From CAZATK01 sp964488085 (GTDB lineage: Bacteria; Patescibacteriota; Minisyncoccia; UBA6257; UBA11618), in the NCBI GenBank assembly GCA_964488085.1, contig CAZATK010000004.1, positions 1 through 38,350 on the forward strand: a stretch of 38,350 nucleotides of DNA, read 5' to 3'. Below, one piece after another: positions 29,031-37,739 of this stretch (the first letter of the stretch is position 1; each line of letters opens with the position of its first letter). Position numbers and translations under genes: made by a program. The notes beneath the pieces were generated by a model. The model ran no database searches and had not been told where the DNA came from. It saw only the letters and a program-made list of their open reading frames with translations.

Positions 29031-30434
29031 TTAATTGTCAATATTATTATTGTGGATAACTTTTGCTTTCCAAAAATGTTCACTGATTTGTTCAAAAGAA
29101 CCAAGCTGCTTTAGATCTAATTCCGGTCCTCTTCTGCCCATGTAAACAAATATTTCTTCATTAGAAATTTCTTCCAAACTTATAATAGGATGATTTCCGT
29201 ATCCTTTTAAAACATGAATATATCTTGTGTCGTTGCTCACAACAGGAATTTCATTCTCTATTTTAGAGAATAATTTTATTTCTTCCAGCTCTTTATTATT
29301 GATTATTGGTTCCGTAATCCAGCTTTGATATGTAATATTGCCTATTAAAATTACTAAAATAACCGCAAAAATTAGTTTTATTAGCTTGTTTGTTCTAAAT
29401 ACTTGTAAAAAATTAAGCAAAACTTCTCCAGCTAAAATAATAAATATAATATCCAAAAGAATTATAAAGCGGTTGTGAAATATAAAATTAAAATATATAA
29501 AAGAAAAATTTACTAATGCGTAATAAAACAAAAAGGTAAACTTTTTATTGTAAATTAGTCTTATAAATCCCAATATGGCAAATGGAAGATAAATTAAAGC
29601 TAGAAAATTTTGATAAAAATCTAGTTGAACAAAATTACCAGCTAATACTTCTGACACGCCCTCTATGTATTGGCCCCCCTTTAAATATTTTTCTGCGTAA
29701 TAAATATAACCCCAGAATTTATCCCAATTAATAAAAAAAGATGAAATTAGGACTGAAAAAAAACTGATTAGTAAAAAGAATCTGCTTTTTTCAAAAACAG
29801 AAAACATCAAGATTGCCAATAAAAACGGCAATAGTGTCAATGGATGAAAGAATCCAATTAATATTGCGATAGGAATCAACTGCCACGACTTTTTTTGTAT
29901 TAAATTAAAGGCAATAAGCGTCAGTATTATAGCCACTGTCATTTTTGCGTAGAAAACCCAATAAACTAAAAATTGGGAGATTGATAAAGAAAAAATCAAT
30001 AAACTAAAAAATGCTGCTTTCTCATTAAAGTATTTTTTTGCGACTTGATAAATGCCGAATCCTGCCAATAGATTAAGTAAAATATGTATTGTGTAAATTG
30101 CCGGTATTGGAATGTATGGGCTAAAATTTTCTATATAAACCCCAGCGTCAGCTGCTAACGGAAACTCTCCCCAATGAAAAAAAGGAATTAATCTTGATAA
30201 TACTAATATTGAAAAAGGCAACCAGAGCCAATTCTTATTAATTTTTATGTCGTATTCTTTATAATTTAATCCCACTAGCCAATAAAGAATTAAGGAAAAT
30301 GCCCAAAAAATTAATTTAGACGGCCAATTTAAGGATGTGGGGGTTGAAAGCCAGACAAGTAAAATATATCCTAATAGAAAAATATGAGGAAAAAATTTTT
30401 GGTAACCGGAGGCGCTGGTTTCATTGGTTCTCAT
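29031..30434 (-). CDS. Polytopic membrane protein, GT-C/mannosyltransferase-like
   Basis: Up to 467 residues with about ten hydrophobic segments and a C-terminal soluble tail (from about residue 395). An acidic segment in the first outer loop (FPLAADAGVYIENF) resembles the place of catalytic acids in GT-C glycosyltransferases, but no family is certain. Context (an epimerase and glycosyltransferases next door) supports a sugar-transfer or polymer role. The ATG at 30434 overlaps the divergent epimerase gene by 51 bases. A later start is likely, but no good ATG follows soon, so the 5' end is uncertain. Confidence 0.65.
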   Translation of the reverse strand: MRTNETSASGYQKFFPHIFLLGYILLVWLSTPTSLNWPSKLIFWAFSLILYWLVGLNYKEYDIKINKNWLWLPFSILVLSRLIPFFHWGEFPLAADAGVYIENFSPYIPIPAIYTIHILLNLLAGFGIYQVAKKYFNEKAAFFSLLIFSLSISQFLVYWVFYAKMTVAIILTLIAFNLIQKKSWQLIPIAILIGFFHPLTLLPFLLAILMFSVFEKSRFFLLISFFSVLISSFFINWDKFWGYIYYAEKYLKGGQYIEGVSEVLAGNFVQLDFYQNFLALIYLPFAILGFIRLIYNKKFTFLFYYALVNFSFIYFNFIFHNRFIILLDIIFIILAGEVLLNFLQVFRTNKLIKLIFAVILVILIGNITYQSWITEPIINNKELEEIKLFSKIENEIPVVSNDTRYIHVLKGYGNHPIISLEEISNEEIFVYMGRRGPELDLKQLGSFEQISEHFWKAKVIHNNNIDN

Positions 30435-31325
30435 TTGTGTGAAAATTTATTGAATAAGAATAGCGAAGTTATTTGTTTTGATAATTTAAGCACAGGAAGA
30501 TTAAAAAATATAGAGCACATAAAAGATAAGATTGTTTTTGTGAGAGGAGATGCTAATAATTTTATCGATTTAGAACCTATTTTTAAGAACAATAAATTAA
30601 ACGGAGTTTTTCATCATGCGGCTATTGTGGGAGTTAAACGCACCATTGAATCCCCTATTGATGTTTTAAATGATATTGAGAGCGCGCGTAATATTTTAAA
30701 TTTAGCTTTAAAGTATAATAAGCCAAAAGTAGTTTTTGCCTCTAGTTCAGAAGTTTATGGAGAACCAACAGAAATACCGGAAATAGAGAGCGGTCATATT
30801 AATCCGCAGATGCCTTATGCCGTAACCAAATTATATTGTGAAAAACTTATGGAAAGTTATTGGCAAAAATATAAACTACCAACTTGTTCTTTGAGATTTT
30901 TTAATGTTTATGGTCCTCGTCAAGAATCCAGTGATTACGGTTTTGTTATCGGTATATTCATTAAGCGTGTTTTGCGAGGCATGCAACCCATAATTTATGG
31001 CGATGGGACTCAAACTCGTGATTTTGTTTATATTGACGATAATATTGAGGCCACTATTAAGGCCATGGAATCGTCAAGGACTAACGGTGAAGTTGTAAAT
31101 ATTGGCACTGGCAGACCGACTACTATTTTAGATTTAGCTAAAAAAATTATTGATGTTTGCGGACTCAAAAAAGATTTAAAGCCGAAGTTTATCAAACGCA
31201 GAGACGATGTAAGGCATCGTTTTCCTGATATTGATAAAATGAGAAACTTATTGAATTTTAGGCCTCAATATGATCTTGAAAAAGGTTTAGAAAAAACAGT
31301 AGATTGGTATAAAAAAGAGATATGA
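30384..31325 (+). CDS. NAD-dependent nucleotide-sugar epimerase/dehydratase
   Basis: An extended SDR enzyme. 313 residues: the NAD loop VTGGAGFIGSHLCENLL (about 7-23), DNLSTGRLKNIEH, ASSSEVYGEP, the catalytic YAVTK (about 148-152), RFFNVYGPRQ and GDGTQTRDFVYIDD. This is the UDP-glucose 4-epimerase / WbpP-like group, making activated sugars for the surface polymer; the exact substrate cannot be told. The ATG at 30384 is fixed by the N-terminal strand. It starts the glycan operon and overlaps the GT2 gene by 4 bases (ATGA). Confidence 0.9.
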   Translation: MRKKFLVTGGAGFIGSHLCENLLNKNSEVICFDNLSTGRLKNIEHIKDKIVFVRGDANNFIDLEPIFKNNKLNGVFHHAAIVGVKRTIESPIDVLNDIESARNILNLALKYNKPKVVFASSSEVYGEPTEIPEIESGHINPQMPYAVTKLYCEKLMESYWQKYKLPTCSLRFFNVYGPRQESSDYGFVIGIFIKRVLRGMQPIIYGDGTQTRDFVYIDDNIEATIKAMESSRTNGEVVNIGTGRPTTILDLAKKIIDVCGLKKDLKPKFIKRRDDVRHRFPDIDKMRNLLNFRPQYDLEKGLEKTVDWYKKEI

Positions 31326-31993
31326 GGGTTGCCTTGGTGATTCCCGCTCACAATGAAGAGAAAAATATACAAAGCGTAATTGAAAAATCAATTAGTTATG
31401 TTGACTGGGTAATTATTATTAATGATGGTTCAAGCGATGGTACTAAAAAGACATGTGAAGCAAGCCGTTGCGATAAAAAAATAATATTGCTTAACCATAA
31501 AATTAATTTAGGCAAGGGTTCTGCCTTAAAAACTGGTTGCGAAGCGGCTCGCAAATTAGGCGCTGATATAATTATCACTATTGATAGTGATGGTCAGCAC
31601 CCACCCGAATATATTCCCAAGATTTTGCAATATATGGAGTCCAATAAATTAGATTTTGTTTTTACTGTTCGTCAAGGTGGCGACAAGATGCCCTTTATAC
31701 GTTTTTTGGGAAATAAGGTCTTAAATTTGACTGCCCGATGTCTTTTTAACATTAATTTAAAAGATATGTGGTGCGGTTTTAGGGCGTTTCGTATTAGTTG
31801 CTTGCCTAAAATTTCTTGGAATAAAAGTGATTATTCTGGAGAGGTTCAGATGGCATTAAAGGTTGGAAAAAATAATGTTATTTACGGAGAATATGTTATC
31901 CCTACTATTTATAATGATAATGTTAAAGGGGTTCATATTATGCATGGACTTAAATTATTGTTGCAAATGATTATGTGGCGTATAATGTTATAA
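31322..31993 (+). CDS. Family 2 glycosyltransferase (polyprenyl-phosphate sugar synthase type)
   Basis: 223 residues. RVALVIPAHNEEKNIQSVIEK opening, IINDGSSDGT for nucleotide binding, then KINLGKGSALKTGC, and the metal-binding TIDSDGQHPP (about 85-94). MWCGFRAFR is typical of the dolichol/polyprenyl-phosphate glycosyltransferase group. It has no membrane tail, so it is the soluble form. It probably loads a sugar on a lipid carrier at the inner face. It is coupled by a 4-base overlap to the epimerase, and followed by a DUF2304-like membrane gene, a frequent partner. Confidence 0.9.
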   Translation: MRVALVIPAHNEEKNIQSVIEKSISYVDWVIIINDGSSDGTKKTCEASRCDKKIILLNHKINLGKGSALKTGCEAARKLGADIIITIDSDGQHPPEYIPKILQYMESNKLDFVFTVRQGGDKMPFIRFLGNKVLNLTARCLFNINLKDMWCGFRAFRISCLPKISWNKSDYSGEVQMALKVGKNNVIYGEYVIPTIYNDNVKGVHIMHGLKLLLQMIMWRIML

Positions 31994-31995
31994 AA

Positions 31996-32337
31996 ATGAT
32001 TGGCATTCAACTTATCGGCGTTGTTGTCGGATTGGCGGCTATTCATCTCACCTACCTTTATTATAAAAGGACTAATTTTACCAGAAAAGAATTAATTTTT
32101 TGGGGATTTATTTGGATTGCTTTTGTTTTCGTTTCTGTTTTTCCCAGAAGCGTCTCTCCCATTGTTGGATATTTGGGTTTGAGCAGGCCGATGGATTTAA
32201 TAATGATCATTGCTTTTATTATTTTATTTATACTCACTTTTCATAATTACATAGTCAATAGACAGCAAAAACAGAAGCTAGAAAGATTGGTACGAGAATT
32301 GGCATTGAAGGATTTAGACGGTAATGAACCCCGTTAG
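31996..32337 (+). CDS. DUF2304-like small membrane protein
   Basis: 113 residues with three hydrophobic helices (about 2-22, 34-52, 62-82) and a charged helical tail. The start ATG at 31996 is chosen because family members begin MIGIQ and run into YYKR; an upstream in-frame ATG at 31975 would overlap the GT2 gene. DUF2304 proteins often sit beside GT2 enzymes and may help anchor them, but their role is not known. The stop TAG is the last three bases of a cccgttag motif (32330-32337), the left-arm sequence of repeat R1. Confidence 0.8.
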   Translation: MIGIQLIGVVVGLAAIHLTYLYYKRTNFTRKELIFWGFIWIAFVFVSVFPRSVSPIVGYLGLSRPMDLIMIIAFIILFILTFHNYIVNRQQKQKLERLVRELALKDLDGNEPR

Positions 32338-33466
32338 AAGTATTTTGATTTTCGCCGCCTTTTACCATCCTTATAAAGGCGGTTATGTTGAAAGTATTCA
32401 CAATTTATCTGTCAGGCTTTTACAAAAAGGTTATAAAATTACCATTATTGCCTGCGGTGTTAATAATTTTGGTCAACCAAGTAGTATAGATGGGATTAAA
32501 TTATATACTTTATCTTGCTGGAATCCGTCTTGTTTAAATCATAGTTTTCCCATTCCTCACCCATATAGTGTTTATAAAATATTAAAAATTTTACATAAAA
32601 AAGAATTTAATTATATTGTGACCAATACCCGTTTTTTTATTTCCACATGGATTGGCTTTATTTTCGGTAAATTACTTGGACTGCCGGTAATTCATATAGA
32701 AAGAGGCGGTCAACATCCCCTGACTGAAAACTTTTTTATTGATACTATAGCTCGAATTGTGGATCACACTTTCGGCTTTGTTGTTGCGCGCTTTTCTGAT
32801 GTTGTGGTGGGCGTATCTGACGCTACTTGTTTGTTTCTATTGCATTTAGGAGCAAAAAAGCCGGTTAAAATTTATAATGGCATTGATATAGATTCTAAAA
32901 AAAATGCCATTTATAATAACAATCCCCCATACAAAATTACTTTTGCGGGCCGCCTGATTTACGCAAAAGGATTAACTGAATTAATTCAAGCAACAGCATT
33001 TCTTCCAAGCAATATCATTATACAAATAATTGGTGTCGGTCCGTACAAAAAAGATTTAGAACAAATGGTTGATGAATTAAAGCTTAATAAAAAAATAGTT
33101 TTTTTAGGAGAATTAAATCATCAAGAAGTTATAAATATTCTTTCAGATTCCACTATCTTTATTAATCCTTCGTATTCAGAGGGATTGCCTCGTTGTGTGT
33201 TGGAAGCCGGTTCTGTCGGGCTTCCAGTAATTGCCACTGACGTTGGTGGTACTAAAGAAATAATTTACGATGAAAAACATGGTATTTTAATAACTCCTAA
33301 AAGCATTGAAGCAATTGCTGTGAGTATTAATAAATTAATTAGTGATGCCAATTTAAGAGAAAAATTAGGAAGACAATTAAAAGACCGTATCAGCAAAGAT
33401 TTTGACTGGCATAAAATAATTTTAGCGTATGAAAAAGAATGTTTTAATTCTCACCACGTTTTATAA
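32324..33466 (+). CDS. Family 4 glycosyltransferase
   Basis: 380 residues, GT-B fold. The N-domain starts SILIFAAFYHPYKGGYVESIHNL (acceptor-side glycine loop). The C-domain has KIYNGIDI, TFAGRLIYAKGLTELI (donor binding), VFLGELNHQEV, and NPSYSEGLPRCVLEAGSVGLPVIATDVGG with the E-x7-E motif. The first residues MNPVRS are encoded by atgaaccccgttag, which also holds the stop of the previous gene and matches an R1 arm. It overlaps the DUF2304 gene by 14 bases and the next gene by 38. Confidence 0.9.
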   Translation: MNPVRSILIFAAFYHPYKGGYVESIHNLSVRLLQKGYKITIIACGVNNFGQPSSIDGIKLYTLSCWNPSCLNHSFPIPHPYSVYKILKILHKKEFNYIVTNTRFFISTWIGFIFGKLLGLPVIHIERGGQHPLTENFFIDTIARIVDHTFGFVVARFSDVVVGVSDATCLFLLHLGAKKPVKIYNGIDIDSKKNAIYNNNPPYKITFAGRLIYAKGLTELIQATAFLPSNIIIQIIGVGPYKKDLEQMVDELKLNKKIVFLGELNHQEVINILSDSTIFINPSYSEGLPRCVLEAGSVGLPVIATDVGGTKEIIYDEKHGILITPKSIEAIAVSINKLISDANLREKLGRQLKDRISKDFDWHKIILAYEKECFNSHHVL

Positions 33467-34526
33467 GCCATTTATAGGTGGCGCGGAGATTTTTGTGGAA
33501 GAAATTGTTAAAAGATTGGATAATGATTTTAATTTCATTATTTTTACCGGAAGGCACTCCTCATCGGCTTTAGCAAAGGAACTTGTGGGTAATAATGTAG
33601 TAATTTATCGTTTAGGTTTTGGTTTTAAATACGACAAATTTTTATTTCCTTTTTTGGCGCTGATAAAAAGCTATTCAATTGGATTTGATTTATCCTATGC
33701 TGTTATGGCAAGTTACGCCGGCGCGGCGGCTCTTTTTATAAAGTTTTTTAGAAAAAAACCATATATTTTGAATTTGCAGAGCGGGACATTAGATACGCCA
33801 GAATATAAAAAAATTATTAATTTTTTTTACCCGCTCTATAAATTGATTCATACCGAAGCATTATTGGTTCATGTAATAAGTAATGCTTTAAAAGAAAGAG
33901 CGTTGAAATTGAGCGTGCCGGCAGATAAAATATCCCACATTCCCAATGGAATTGATTTAAATAACTTTAAAATATTAAATATAAAAAGAAATTATTGGCA
34001 GATTATCGCGGTGGCAAATTTTAAAAAAGTAAAGGGTCTAGAGTATCTTTTACGTGCCGTGCCGATAGTAATTGGTGAATTTCCTGAAGCGCAATTTTTA
34101 TTAGTTGGCGATGGAGAAGAAAGGACTTTTTTGGAAAATCTGGTTGATGATTTAAAAATAAGGGGTAATGTTCAGTTTTTAGGAACTGTCAGTCGTGATA
34201 AAATTCCACATATTTTAAACTCTTCCAATATTTTTATCGGGCCCTCTTTAGCAGAGGGGCTGGGAATTGCCTTCTTAGAGGCGATGGCTTGCGGGGGCGT
34301 TGTGATTGGAACGAAAGTTGGTGGTATTTGTGATATCATTAAAAATCAATATAATGGCTTATTGATAGAGCCGGCCAGTCATATAACCATTGCCAACAGC
34401 ATTAAGTATTTATTGGAGAATGAATCAATAATCAAGTCTCTAAGAAATAATGCCCTAGATTTCGTTAGTAAATACAGCTGGGATAATATTTCTGCTTCTA
34501 TAAAATTATTATTAGAGAAAACATGA
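33429..34526 (+). CDS. Family 4 glycosyltransferase
   Basis: 365 residues, GT-B fold. NVLILTTFYKPFIGGAEIFVEEIVKRL opening, HIPNGIDLN, VANFKKVKGLEYLLRA, FLGTVSRDKIPHIL, and GPSLAEGLGIAFLEAMACGGVVIGTKVGG with the catalytic glutamates. It probably transfers one sugar to the lipid-linked glycan in the cytoplasm. It starts within the last 13 codons of the preceding GT4. Its stop TGA is followed 2 bases later by R1 copy 2. Confidence 0.9.
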   Translation: MKKNVLILTTFYKPFIGGAEIFVEEIVKRLDNDFNFIIFTGRHSSSALAKELVGNNVVIYRLGFGFKYDKFLFPFLALIKSYSIGFDLSYAVMASYAGAAALFIKFFRKKPYILNLQSGTLDTPEYKKIINFFYPLYKLIHTEALLVHVISNALKERALKLSVPADKISHIPNGIDLNNFKILNIKRNYWQIIAVANFKKVKGLEYLLRAVPIVIGEFPEAQFLLVGDGEERTFLENLVDDLKIRGNVQFLGTVSRDKIPHILNSSNIFIGPSLAEGLGIAFLEAMACGGVVIGTKVGGICDIIKNQYNGLLIEPASHITIANSIKYLLENESIIKSLRNNALDFVSKYSWDNISASIKLLLEKT

Positions 34527-34528
34527 AT

Positions 34529-34644
34529 CCCGTTAGTGTCAGCTAAATTAGCAAATATGAAATACAATATCGATCAAAATAAAAATACAGGTGCTAAAGA
34601 GATGGTCGTGCTACGGTCGCCCAAGGCGACCTGACACTAACGGG
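34529..34644. repeat. R1 inverted-repeat element, copy 2
   Basis: Left arm cccgttagtgtcag (34529-34542) perfectly complements ctgacactaacggg (34631-34644). The inner hairpin ggtcgcc-caa-ggcgacc (34615-34631) is identical to copy 1. The outer stem differs from copy 1 at two positions in each arm, and both changes keep the pairing. The element ends at the base before the next ATG. Confidence 0.85.
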
Positions 34645-35340
34645 ATGAAAAAACCTATTTGCTTAATAGTTCATACGGAGAGATTGCATGACGATATTGT
34701 TTGGGAAAAAATTAAAGCCGTTGCTGATTTTTGTTATTTAAAAAATATAAAAACAACTTGGTTTTCTTTTAATCCTACGGTGGAGATTTATAAAAAAAGC
34801 GGTTTTGATGAAAATAAATGGAAAGATAGGTTAAATTATCTTAAAGAGCATGGGCAATCAATAGAACAACACACTCATTTTTATGATAAAGAAAAACGCG
34901 GCGATAATACTTCTTTAGAGTATATAAAAAATAGAATACAAGAAGACAAGCGTTGGTTAGAAAATGCCGGTCACAAGATTAGCGGTTTCGTTGCTGGAAC
35001 ATGGTTTATTAATAGAGATATATTGAGTTTGTTGCATGAATTAGGATATGCCTATGATTGTACTGCTCGTAATTTTTCTTTATCTTACATGAAAAATAGG
35101 CCGAATCAATTATTGATTGATTTTCCACAAAAAATAAATTCCATAACTTGTATCCCCGTTACCACATCATTAAAAAATTACTTTCTAAAATTTTGGAAAA
35201 ATAGAGACGTGAGTGGCAACTGTGTTATTTATTTTCACGATTACGAAATTAATAATTTTATATTAAGAATATTGTTAAAACTGGTTTTTGTTTTGAATAA
35301 AAATAAAAAATTTGTAACTCCTTTAGAACTTAATATATGA
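34645..35340 (+). CDS. Polysaccharide-deacetylase-like protein
   Basis: 231 residues. The ATG at 34645 is chosen: an in-frame GTG at 34591 would translate through the R1 repeat. Features of the NodB-like fold are CLIVHTERLHDD near the start (acid-rich metal position), SIEQHTHFY (His pair), FVAGTWFINRD and CVIYFHDYEI near the end (second His). It is likely to act on N-acetyl or related groups of the glycan, but the metal-binding triad is not fully canonical. It has no signal peptide, so it would act in the cytoplasm. No Shine-Dalgarno sequence is seen; R1 abuts the start. It overlaps the next gene by 4 bases. Confidence 0.7.
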   Translation: MKKPICLIVHTERLHDDIVWEKIKAVADFCYLKNIKTTWFSFNPTVEIYKKSGFDENKWKDRLNYLKEHGQSIEQHTHFYDKEKRGDNTSLEYIKNRIQEDKRWLENAGHKISGFVAGTWFINRDILSLLHELGYAYDCTARNFSLSYMKNRPNQLLIDFPQKINSITCIPVTTSLKNYFLKFWKNRDVSGNCVIYFHDYEINNFILRILLKLVFVLNKNKKFVTPLELNI

Positions 35341-36035
35341 CGCCATTAAATATAAAGGATTTAATTTTAAAAAAGGGTTGTTTTGATGAGAAGGAAAATA
35401 TTCGTATTTATGATAAATTTTTTAAAAAAATTCCCAGAACTTTTCGAATACCACTGTATAAATATCAATTAAATAAAAAAAAAGTTTTAGATATTGGATG
35501 TAGTTATGGTCAATACTTAATTCATTTTGGTCATGAATCTGTTGGGATTGATGTTCAAGAAAAAATGATTAATTTTGGAAAAAGTTTAGGATTACAAATA
35601 ATAAAATCTGATATTGATAAGGAGATGTTAGTACCCAATAATACTTTTGAAGCTATTTGGTGTTCTAATCTATTAGAACATGTAGTTTCTCCGCATCAAT
35701 TTTTAAGAAATTGTCACATTAAGTTAAAATCTCAAGGGTTGCTTTTTATTAAAGTTCCGTTGGTTCCCTCTTTCTTTACAGATTTTATTTATAGTAAAAT
35801 CTTTGGTGATGTTGGTTATAGGCAGAGTGAGCATATTTATGCTTATACTAGAAAAACTTTAGATTTTATTATTAGAAGAGCCGGTTTTAATATAATTGAG
35901 AGCAATATTTTTTTATTTTCTAATAATATTTTAGGCAAACTACCAAACCTAATTTTTTCTCGAATGGATCTTACTATTACTATGGTAGCGCAAAAGATTA
36001 ATAATTTTTCCTTATCAGAAAAAAGACCTGTATGA
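35337..36035 (+). CDS. SAM-dependent methyltransferase (class I)
   Basis: 232 residues. KKVLDIGCSYGQYLIHFG is SAM motif I (about 50-67), SVGIDVQEKM motif II, and AIWCSNLLEHVVSPHQFLRNCHIKL the later acceptor-side motifs of the Methyltransf_11/23 type. The end (from about 170) holds a helical extension. In this context it probably methylates a sugar or lipid-linked glycan. It is coupled by ATGA overlaps to both neighbours. Confidence 0.85.
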   Translation: MTPLNIKDLILKKGCFDEKENIRIYDKFFKKIPRTFRIPLYKYQLNKKKVLDIGCSYGQYLIHFGHESVGIDVQEKMINFGKSLGLQIIKSDIDKEMLVPNNTFEAIWCSNLLEHVVSPHQFLRNCHIKLKSQGLLFIKVPLVPSFFTDFIYSKIFGDVGYRQSEHIYAYTRKTLDFIIRRAGFNIIESNIFLFSNNILGKLPNLIFSRMDLTITMVAQKINNFSLSEKRPV

Positions 36036-36640
36036 AATATAAAATCGTCACTCATCCTCACGATCATAAAAAAGAAAAAGACTGGGCGATTGTTTTAGAC
36101 TTCATTAGCGAAAATATAGAAGTTTCCAGTTTAAGAAAGACTTTAGAGTTGGGAGCCGGTATGGGTAATATTTCTTCTTATTTTGTCTCTCAAGGCGTTA
36201 GCGCTTTTGCCGAAGATATTAATTTTGAATATCTAGATAAAATTAAAAAAAGAAATCAATTAATATCAACATTGCAACATGATATTAATACACCCCTTCC
36301 ATTTCCTGATAATAGTTTTGATTTCGTTTCTTGTGTTGGGACTTTACATTATGGATATATAAAAAATCTGCAATTAATTTGGAATGAAATGATCCGTGTG
36401 TCTAATAAATATATATTGGTAGATTTTTTTTCTAAATATTCTATTTATCGTTTCTTAGAAAAAATTTACAATCCCCTATATAATCCTAGAACTTATTCTA
36501 AAAAAGAAGTGTTTAATCTAATAAAAAAATTTAATTTAGATATTGTTTCTAAAACAAGCACAAAATCATTGCCAATCATTAGACAAGCTTTTCCTTTTAC
36601 TGGTAAGGCTGTTTATTTAATTTTAGAAAAATTAAAGTAA
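36032..36640 (+). CDS. SAM-dependent methyltransferase (class I)
   Basis: 202 residues. TLELGAGMGNISSYFVSQG is motif I (about 36-54), FAEDINFEYL motif II, and PFPDNSFDFVSCVGTLHYG motif post-II. It belongs to the same broad class as the preceding gene but is not a close copy; the two may modify different positions. It starts in the last codons of the preceding gene (4-base overlap), and the next gene follows after 4 bases. Confidence 0.85.
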   Translation: MKYKIVTHPHDHKKEKDWAIVLDFISENIEVSSLRKTLELGAGMGNISSYFVSQGVSAFAEDINFEYLDKIKKRNQLISTLQHDINTPLPFPDNSFDFVSCVGTLHYGYIKNLQLIWNEMIRVSNKYILVDFFSKYSIYRFLEKIYNPLYNPRTYSKKEVFNLIKKFNLDIVSKTSTKSLPIIRQAFPFTGKAVYLILEKLK

Positions 36641-36644
36641 GTTT

Positions 36645-37739
36645 ATGAAAATTTTATTAATTACCAGTATTTTTCCTCCTGACATTGGGGGTCCGGCTGG
36701 TTACGTCTTTAATTTATTTAATAGTTTACGCCAATTAAATCACAATGCGAATGTTATCGCTTACGGAAAGGATGTGTCGAGAAAATATCCTTTGCCGTTA
36801 AGAATGTTACTTTTCCTATTTTTAATTTTAAAAGAAGGGAGAAAATATGATTTATTTTATGCCCATGGAGGCATATCGTCCACATTACCGGCATTATTAG
36901 CAGGTAAGTTATTAAGAAAAAAGATTGGAGTTAAAGTTACCGGAGATTATGCCTGGGAACAATCTACTAATTTAAGATTGGTTACAGATGATATAGATGT
37001 TTTTCAGATAAAAAAATATGGTTTTTTCATTAAAATATTAAAATTATTACAAAATTTTGTGGTTGGGAATTCTAATTTTATTGTTGTACCAAGTCAATAT
37101 TTAAAAAAAATGGTTAGTGGGTGGGGCGCAAGAGAGGAAAGAATTTATGTTATATATAACTCGGTAGTAATAAATGATTTTCCGGACATTCCTAAAGATG
37201 AATCTCAATATATATTGTCTGTTGGTCGTTTGGTCTTTTGGAAAGGGTTTGACATATTAATTGATGTCTTCTCTGAAATTTGTGGCGATTTTACTAATTT
37301 AAAATTAGTTATAGTTGGTGATGGGCCCCTCTTATCTAATCTTAATGAATTAGCAAAAAAGACTTTATGTTCTAATAATATTTTATTTACTGGAGCATTA
37401 AATAAAAAAGATGTTTTTCGTTGGTATGCTAAATCTAGTTGCTTCGTTTTATTTTCAGGATACGAAGGTCTATCTCATGTTCTTTTAGAAGCCCTCTCTT
37501 TTGGTTTGCCAGTAATAGCTAGTAAAAAAGGCGGTAATGTTGAGCTTATAGATAATGGTGTTAATGGGATTTTAGTAGATTGGCCTAATAAATCAGATTT
37601 AAAAAATGCCTTATTGTATTTTCTGAAAAATCCAGGTAATTTTATCTCTAATCCCGGCTTAATAGATAAAGATAGATTTTCCTGGAATCGTATGATTAAT
37701 GAAACCATATCAGTTTTAAAAAATTATGAAAAAAAATAA
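36645..37739 (+). CDS. Family 4 glycosyltransferase
   Basis: 364 residues, GT-B fold: KILLITSIFPPDIGGPAGYVFNLF opening with the glycine loop, VIYNSVVI, SVGRLVFWKGFDILIDVF (donor site), FTGALNKKDVFRWY, and FSGYEGLSHVLLEALSFGLPVIASKKGG with the E-x7-E motif. It is the third GT4 in the cluster. It overlaps the next gene by 14 bases. Confidence 0.9.
   Translation: MKILLITSIFPPDIGGPAGYVFNLFNSLRQLNHNANVIAYGKDVSRKYPLPLRMLLFLFLILKEGRKYDLFYAHGGISSTLPALLAGKLLRKKIGVKVTGDYAWEQSTNLRLVTDDIDVFQIKKYGFFIKILKLLQNFVVGNSNFIVVPSQYLKKMVSGWGAREERIYVIYNSVVINDFPDIPKDESQYILSVGRLVFWKGFDILIDVFSEICGDFTNLKLVIVGDGPLLSNLNELAKKTLCSNNILFTGALNKKDVFRWYAKSSCFVLFSGYEGLSHVLLEALSFGLPVIASKKGGNVELIDNGVNGILVDWPNKSDLKNALLYFLKNPGNFISNPGLIDKDRFSWNRMINETISVLKNYEKK

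Noticed and set aside
29051..29059. A third perfect TTATCCACA DnaA box
   Set aside because: It lies within the coding end of the membrane-protein gene and is isolated; chance is enough.
34591..34644. GTG start for the deacetylase-like gene inside R1
   Set aside because: It would encode the repeat hairpin; the conserved fold begins at the ATG at 34645.
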